A stretch of DNA of 64,000 nucleotides from Ephemerocybe angulata (Eukaryota > Basidiomycota > Agaricomycetes > Agaricales > Psathyrellaceae), in assembly GCA_013368325.1 (NCBI GenBank), contig JAACJK010000169.1, positions 434,001-498,000 of the forward strand. Reading direction: 5' to 3'. Below the pieces are notes generated by a model. It worked only from the letters and a program-made list of their open reading frames with translations, did no database searches and was not told the DNA's origin. A program made the translations under genes and the position numbers. Each line of letters begins with the position of its first letter. The first letter of the stretch is position 1. This document shows positions 57,660 to 64,000 of the stretch, piece after piece.

Positions 57660-58410
57660 CAGAAATACTGTACGATATAGTTACTAGAACCGATATATAC
57701 CGTCGTGCACGCACGTACTAGTATTGGGTAATGGTATAGTTGTGGGAAGTGTATAGATAAGTTGTGTGAAGTGGGGTTTATACGGAATGACAGGAACGAA
57801 ATGTCAGTCCGTAGATGAGGAGAGTCGCGCTGTTCTTGCGGGGTTGAGAATCGCCGGGTAGGCCTTCATGCAAGTTTGAAATATCCGCCACTGGCAGGAT
57901 GATGTCATACCCGAAATTCGACGTGTCCCTCGGCGCGTTCCGTCATGGGCGCTTATGTCAACAGGCGCTGCTTTAGGACAGGAAGGAGAGAGCATAGTGC
58001 GGCGAAGGAAAGGCAGTGCTCTACAGAAATGTGGCCAACGTATGCTAACCTCTGAGAGTGCGCGAGGCCTGATGTGCTCCACTGTAACTCCCGGCTTCCA
58101 TACCATCCTTCGCGCGAAGGTCTCTGAGTCGCCACTGCAATCCAAACCAGCAGCCGAACATAACGCGTTTGCTTTAGAAAGGTTCTGCCTGCGCAGTAAT
58201 AAAAAAGGATTCCAACTCAGGCGTGTAAAATTTGTCGCCCAGCGGATGACAAGGTATACAGGTAGCGCGCTTACCATACTTAACTTGGTACCGAACATGG
58301 GCTTGTCAGTTTGGCTCTTGATTTAAGCGAGTTAATTTACGGGGGCCAGCGACAGAAGTTTGACAGAAGTTAAGTTCAGCACAGCACTTTTTAACTACGT
58401 CTGCCTGGGA
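57660..58410. other. no recognisable gene
   Basis: A minus-strand open frame at 57804-58298 has no domain or conserved structure. A TGGGCGCTTA word lies at 57946-57955. Confidence 0.5.
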
Positions 58411-58419
58411 AAGTCACCC

Positions 58420-59077
58420 TTACGGTCTTCGAAAGAGCCTCGCAATCCCTGTCCATACGCCCTTCTTCCTTCCCCGACTAGGAGTCAGACTGTCCTCCAC
58501 TCTCTCCATAGCACCCATCGGATGAGAACTCGGTAGGGGATACGTGTCCGCGGCGGGCTCCGACCCGGGGTAAACGTACGGTATACAGTTGTCACGAAGG
58601 CGGCGGGTGCATCCGTCGTGGCCATAATCACCCTTGCACCCCCTCCAAGAATCCTCAGTCTCGTGTTGATATATTTCACCTGAAGCAGGACGTTACCATC
58701 TCCTGAACATTTGACGAGAGGGCCAGACCCTATTACTCACCATAGTTCGACCCAAGGTTGACGTTGCCTGCACGACCGAAACGTACGTTCTGCGTCGAAT
58801 GCGAGGGAGGAATAACGACGACGATAATCTGTCCTGCGTTGCGCTCAATCTCAATCACCTGCGCTTGAGGCACACAGGGAATGGTGTGTCGTCGACGACC
58901 GTGGGACGCTTTGACATGTTCAGGCGCTTGCGCGGATGCAGGGCAGTGACCGCCGAGGACGTTGGTTGGGCAGTCGTGCTGGAAGTAGTCGATCGCATCA
59001 TCGTTGTTCTCTTGGAGGTGGGTTGCCCATGGATTGGACTTTGACCAGTCGAGGGAGGGGTCTAAGGAGGAGGACAT
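58420..59077 (-). CDS. GNV family protein H2 (distant clade)
   Basis: Exons 59077-58741 and 58679-58420 with a 61 nt GTGAGT...TCAG intron in phase 1 give 198 residues. The N-terminus has the clade motif LDWSKSNPWATHLQE; then QAQVIEIERNAGQIIVVVIP, a strand leading into RAGNVNLGSNYG. Exon 2 begins GEIYQHETED (family pattern G-x-x-Y-Q) and ends with a basic segment, GRKKGVWTGIARLFRRP, matching the LRRLFQR helix of the array copies. The acceptor was chosen because it alone restores both the GxxYQ start and the basic end in one frame; an earlier AG would give a different tail. The ATG at 59077 was preferred over an in-frame one at 59239. Confidence 0.7.
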
Positions 59078-59244
59078 GCAGGAGCTGGGGAGAAAAATTG
59101 GCGGGGGAAGCAGACGTGTCGCATCCGGTCGCAGAGGGGCAGCATTATGGGAGCGGGCGGAAAAGGTTGCAACTGTAATTTCCCTGTCCGTTTCCTTATA
59201 TACAACGAGCTGTGTAGCGGTTACCGGTGATGGTTGCATCCCTT

Positions 59245-60115
59245 ATTACTAACCTGGAATGGCATCAGATTTGGGGCGGTGTCTGTACTATTAACACACA
59301 ATTTCATGATGTTACACGCTGTACTTAATGCATTCCTTGCCTGAGTGGGATGGGAATCTGAATGGTTCATATACCGATTAACTCTTCCGAGCTACTTCGG
59401 AGGGCTCAACGTCCACTTGAGGTGAGGGAAGGGCACAGAGTCACAGACGCAGTGAGATCATATGTAAGTGCCATGTTAAGCGCCCAAGGAGGCGTTATTG
59501 TGAGCGCTTATAGTACATTGCGCAGACGTTGACATATCAGAAACTGCGATCTACATACATACTTGCTCGAAACAGGCTGCACTTTCCGTGATACCGGATG
59601 ACGGTATACATTCCGCGCCAGTACTAAGCCTGCGAGCCACGTCCAGGACGGTTCTTGCGTTACTTACTTCAGCCGTAGCCATAATTGTGAAATAGTGATT
59701 TGGCATTGTGGGCTCTGTGCTTCCTGGAGACCTGCTAAGGGATACTACTTGTGAGAGACCGACCGTGCTGCTGGGTCGATGTCGGGTCGGTGAGTCGTCC
59801 CAGCCAATGGCTGACGCTCGCGCACCAAAATTTTTTGCGTGTACAGCAACCATTAACCTGTACCCCTCTACGGTCAAAGGTTCTTGCCACCGCAGACGCT
59901 CCTGTCTTGGTCCCCGGGCGTACTCAGGAACTCTGTGGCAAAATATTTTTTTGCCCAAAGATTGTTCACTCAGTTTGGTGATGCTTCAGGAATGCCAGTA
60001 CCATTGTCCTTTCGGCCCCCATTCGGCTCCAGTATATTGGCAGGAACCCAATTGCCATCCCCTCCCCAAGTGCGCGCAAGATCACACAGCCACATCTTAA
60101 TACCGCTATCCTCAG
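59245..60115. other. intergenic stretch between divergent GNV genes H2 and H3
   Basis: No gene recognised. A TTAAGCGCCCA word lies at 59476-59486. The stretch must hold the promoters of both neighbours. Confidence 0.5.
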
Positions 60116-60121
60116 AGAACG

Positions 60122-60729
60122 ATGGACCGCATCACAGACATTGACTTCGGGGTGCCCCTATCGGCTGGCGGTGGAAACACTGCTTACCCATCCTTTGAAC
60201 ATCACACACACACACACACCCCGTGTGATTGGAGAACACAAAATCCGTGGGCAGCCCACCTTCCAGAAAGGGGTGGCAGAAGCAACTCCGCAGAGTGGAC
60301 GAGCCCGACGGACGCGCCTCTGGACATACGTCACCAAGCGCATCATGCCGCACCTCCCGGATCAAGGGATCAAGTAGTCGAGATCAAAGCAGACGCCGGA
60401 CAGCCTATCCATGCTATCATTATCCTCATCCCCTCGCCGTCGCAGTCATATCAGACGCACCACATACACAGCGCAGGGAGTGTGAACTTCGGCTCGAACT
60501 ATGGTGTGTCCCCTAGCTTCTCCCAAAATCTGCTCAACCTGCCGCTGACAAATCCATTCTAGGTGAGTTTTACCAAGGGAGGATCAAGACTCGGACAAGG
60601 AGAGGTGATGGAGAAGGGCAAGGAATGGCGGAGGGCTGTAGAAGTTCAAATCTTTTGAAGGAAAAGGTCGGTCGGAAGAGTGAACGAGGTGTGCGAAGAG
60701 TCTTTGAGTGGCTCTTCAAGAGGTCGTGA
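60122..60729 (+). CDS. GNV family protein H3 (distant clade)
   Basis: Exons 60122-60503 and 60563-60729 with a 59 nt GTGTGT...CTAG intron in phase 1 give 182 residues. Clade motif CDWRTQNPWAAHLPE; then DQVVEIKADAGQPIHAIIIL and HHIHSAGSVNFGSNYG. Exon 2 starts GEFYQGRIKT, is strongly basic, and ends RGVRRVFEWLFKRS, the family C-terminal helix. Codons near 60204 include a CACACACACACA run encoding HTHTHT. Head to head with H2. No signal peptide or known domain. Confidence 0.72.
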
Positions 60730-61043
60730 GGTCCAAGTCCCGGACTGAACAATATCTACTACCTAGGAGTCACACCACCACACATGCACATATCATAAAT
60801 GCAAGTTACTGTACAATATATCCATCAGTTAGGAAATTACCTCGAGATATATAGGAGATTCTTCATCGACCCACACTCGAACTTCGCAGCTCTTGCAATC
60901 AGGTTTAAATTGACAATTGTAGTCGACAATCGAAGAAGGAGCGGGGTAAGTTACTATTATTTTATATTAGGCACCGATACATGCTGCATGGGACTCAGAA
61001 AAGTAGATTATATCTGCATACTGGGCAGCTGAGCTCGTTACAA

Positions 61044-62987
61044 TCAGACAACTTCACCCTTTTTTTCCACAACCCCAACCTCTATCTCTTCTTTTTCCTT
61101 CCCTGCACCTCTCCGTCGGCCGAGGCCTGCGTAGTGTCCGACCTCACCCGCTCTGTCGGAAGTAGAATTGTCACTGGACCCCGTCTCGGAATCTCCAGAG
61201 GTAACGCTTGGCGGGTCGAAAAGGAGTGATGATACAGCGGTACACACACCGGGATCTTCACTTTTCCGCATGTTCAGGAGAAGGCGGCACGCGAGAACGG
61301 GGATGACGACAGTCTGGAGACTGGAAGCGTTGTTAGTATAAGGTGGGTAAGGCTCGGAGTGCGCATGAGGGCCACGCAAAGTGTGTACGTACCCGGAGTT
61401 GATACTAAGCGCGTGCATCCTCGTATCAGTTATCTGTCACGCTTATTGGGTTCATTGGAGCTCGAGGACTTACGCATTAGGAATATTGTATTTGCGCTAT
61501 AAGTAAGGAGTCTGCGTCAGGGTAGGAGGTCATTGATAAATCTCAGCATCTCTCACCGGCTTAAGAGCAACCGTAATAGAAATACCCAGCCGAATTGCTA
61601 CATGTGCTACCGTCAATTGAGACAGTGAAATATTGGACGAGTGACGAACCTGTCACTGAGAGAAAGTATAAGCCTCCATCTCGCCACAGTATCTTCGTCA
61701 ATGCCCCTCCCCTCGTCCGTCTGAATCGCATGTATAAAATAGTCACTGCCAGGGCCGACATCCCTGAGCGAATCGTCAGTTCTATCCTGTTAGACAAATT
61801 AGGCGAGCCTAAAAATACACACAGGCAGCCTGTGCTACGGCGAGGTGTATAGCTACTTTATCCCCCCGCCTCGCCTCAGCGGTGAACGCCCATCCATAGG
61901 TACAGGCATATCCCAGTCCTTCATCGAGTGGATCTATTGGGGAGGCTTCAATGGGTGTGGCACATTAATATTGGTCACTCTGCCAATAGATTTCAAGTGG
62001 CTCACCGCGTGATCCTTGCTCGATGTAGGCAGCTTGCGGTATAATCTCTCCCAAAGTGAACGCCTACGTATTGCTCAAGTTTACCCAGCTGGTACACGCG
62101 AACATTAGATGAAATAGACTTACAGTAAGCGATGCGACTAACAGTGCGAGGTATCGCCGCTTCGCCCCCAGTAGTGCGTGGAGACAGAGAATTAGGACGA
62201 CTGAAAAAGTGTAAACCGAGGTGAAATCTTGTTACATTAGATGGTAAAAGGACTGACGATCAGATGCGAAACTGTAGATGCGGTAGAGGACTAGGGACAG
62301 GCACGAGTTAGAGGCCACGGGCTGACCGTCATAGATATATCACTGACCAGCCTTGCCCATCCACAGGGCGCTGCAGACCTGAAATAAGGTGTTAGTGTTG
62401 GACCCTGGATCTAATTCGTGTTCTCAAAAGTACATACCTCGAGAGAGAATACCGTCTGGACTCTGAGTTCGTCTGTTTATCAGCACGTTCAGTAGTCTTA
62501 TACAGAGAACAGCAGAATACAACCGTGCTTACTGAGTAGTCCCAGAATGCTGTAGGCTATAACCGTGTATCTCAAGAGTAGGAATAATATCTTCCCGGTC
62601 CGCCACCTCTGTGGCCACATTGTCGAGATCTGATGGAATCTGATGAGGATCTGGCGTCGATAAAGAAAGGCCATATTTCACCTCCTCCCCGAGTGTAGTG
62701 AGATAATGGTAGCCCTGGTATCGAGGCACTAGTTAGAGGGTCGCTTTGCATCCATATGTCCTCACTTACATAGAAACAGTAGAATCCGACTGCAAACTAT
62801 TTAGTATCGAAACCACTGGGTAGGGAAGACCTGGGATGACATACGCGAAATATACTATGTCGGGCCGGGGAAGAGATTAGTACCACTGTCTCGAACACAC
62901 AGTGTGAACTTGTATGCTCACGTCTTGCGCTATCCATATCGAGATTGTACTGGAGAGCTCAGCGAGGTCCTCAGGCGAGAGATCCAT
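61044..62987 (-). CDS. DUF6533-type multi-pass membrane protein
   Basis: Many small exons. The first are 62987-62922 (MDLSPEDLAELSSTISIWIA..), 62854-62845 (10 nt), 62789-62770 (20 nt), 62714-62682 and 62608-62533; joined they read YISLGFYCFY, GYHYLTTLGEE and RWRTGKILFLLLRYTVIAYS, which is the DUF6533 N-terminal signature (Tyr, then LTLxxE, then W..K.LFLLxRY). Later segments give further membrane helices: VCSALWMGKAVLYRIY, VLILCLHALLGAKRRYLALL, and LTKILWRDGGLYFLSVT near 61650, the usual RDG-YF helix near the end of the family. The last exon holds VVIPVLACRLLLNMR and an acidic cytoplasmic tail, stopping at 61044. About 13 exons and seven helices are likely; exact 3' exon limits were not all fixed. 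Function of the family is unknown. Confidence 0.85.
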
Positions 62988-62989
62988 GA

Positions 62990-64000
62990 TGGTGAAGGTT
63001 GGTGGTGGGTAGGTAGGGCGATCCCGAAAGATGGTTATCAATCAAACCTGAACAAAAGCAAAGACCTTATATATGCACTCCTGAGTCCTGTACAGGTGTA
63101 CACTTGACAGGTGCCTACTAGTCTATAAATGGATTGAGGTAGGGAATGGAACAACGACGCTCCAAGATCCTGTCAAGTTTCAACGTTAGCTAAAGCTGAC
63201 TCAGGCTGCGTTCATTTTCGTAAGCAACTTTGTTGGAAGAGCTGTGTGTGCGATCAGCTGCAAATCTCCAGTGGAGGCGGAAAATCTTGGGCGCTCGGAG
63301 CGTCGCTTGAATTGAGGTTGTCGCAGATCAGCGCTCAGCGCTCAGCGCTCGAAGGCTATCCATACGCGCATGCGTATAGATACCTCTTCACCAGCACCGG
63401 CGATCGCGGGCTGTCACAATGATTTGTGCCTTTCTTGGCTTCACCGAAGCCTCGCCTTGTATCTTGTATGTATACGCCACCACAGATAAAGTCGAGATAA
63501 AGCATCTCAGTTTAGAAAGATGGAGCTCGTGACATGCTCACACTGGGACATCGTTTAAATAAGTTACATGAAGCCCAAAGTCATGGGGACTCTGCGCGAC
63601 TCGGAAGGGATGGCACGTTGCTGTGCATCCAGTGGAGTGCACTTGGATGCGCGCTCGCGAGTCTCAAAACGCGCGCTGTGTATGCTGACTCCCATTCCTG
63701 CTACCGCCCACAATAGTATAGCTTGTCACAATCTGTCATGACCAGTCGTAAAATCATCAGGGATCTACGGCTACTAGGTGAGCGAAGTGACGGCTAGGTG
63801 GACTTTATACGTATTATAGCCCCGACTCGGACTCTCTGAATCCTGTGTATTGGCTTATCTGCGTCAAACTGTATTGCCGACTTTCAACCCTGACCTGATA
63901 CCACACTGTGCGAGGAGTAATTCCAGAGGTAAAGGGTACATATGTAACAAGACCACCGGGGCAATGAGAAAAACATTCGCATGAGCCCACTAGTGCCTAA
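62990..64000. other. no recognisable gene
   Basis: Short open frames only. GCGCTCAGCGCTCAGCGCTC near 63330 is a small local repeat. Confidence 0.5.

Noticed and set aside
58485..58679. GNV H2 exon 2 read from the first AG (58703)
   Set aside because: It gives an open frame but loses the family start G-x-x-Y-Q and the basic C-terminus, both restored by the acceptor at 58680.

Overview
The window looks like nuclear DNA of a basidiomycete, most likely an Agaricomycete. Genes are cut by many 49-75 nt introns with GT(A/G)NGT donors and short TAG/CAG acceptors. Recognisable families are typical of mushroom-forming fungi: a TPR-CHAT protein, a Zn2Cys6 regulator, a DUF6533-type membrane protein, an SRPK-like kinase fold, small secreted proteins and LTR retroelements. 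No bacterial, rRNA, tRNA or CRISPR feature was found.

Layout. 0-4.4 kb: a small secreted protein with a C2H2-like motif (2.27-2.76 kb) in otherwise gene-poor DNA that holds inverted repeats. 4.4-14.7 kb: a TPR-CHAT gene (7.85-10.87 kb) lies between two copies of a block that carries thymidylate synthase. The right block has the full-length gene, interrupted by about 560 bp; the left keeps only the last exon. 15.7-17.7 kb: a small secreted family (one intact gene, one broken inverted copy) whose second intact member is at 41.4-41.9 kb. 19.4-21.3 kb: a Zn2Cys6 factor. 23.0-24.3 kb: an unknown two-exon gene. 26.5-54.4 kb: an amplified array built from one convergent gene pair, Mn-type superoxide dismutase (SOD) facing a small unknown gene called here GNV after its core motif GNVNFGxNxG. 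54.5-57.7 kb: an SRPK-like pseudokinase and a His-rich secreted protein. 58.4-60.7 kb: two divergent, more distant GNV genes. 61.0-63.0 kb: a DUF6533 gene with tiny exons.

The array is the centre of interest. The intact SOD (29225-30003) and its GNV partner (28545-29088) are repeated in opposite orientation at about 36.5, 42.5, 44.4, 47.8 and 50.5 kb, with an SOD-only end at 53.2-54.4 kb and a remnant at 26.5 kb. Every extra SOD copy is broken by stops, frameshifts or deletions, yet the GNV copies beside them keep open frames, a phase-1 intron directly after the core motif and a basic C-terminal helix. This contrast points to selection on GNV, not SOD. With the three distant members (one pseudogenised) the window holds nine GNV loci plus a fragment. 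The core motif (V-N-F-G after a hydrophobic strand) resembles RHIM/HET-s-type amyloid signalling motifs. That link is inference.

Mobile DNA has used the array: a 2.2 kb LTR element sits in the intron of one GNV gene; a 1.66 kb gag-only Copia-type element with apparently identical LTRs, a TTTGG target duplication and an initiator-tRNA-like primer site sits in a unit whose paralogue preserves the empty site; and a 366 bp hAT-type MITE with 8 bp target duplications sits beside SOD copy C. Exon coordinates were read by eye from splice signals and reading phase.
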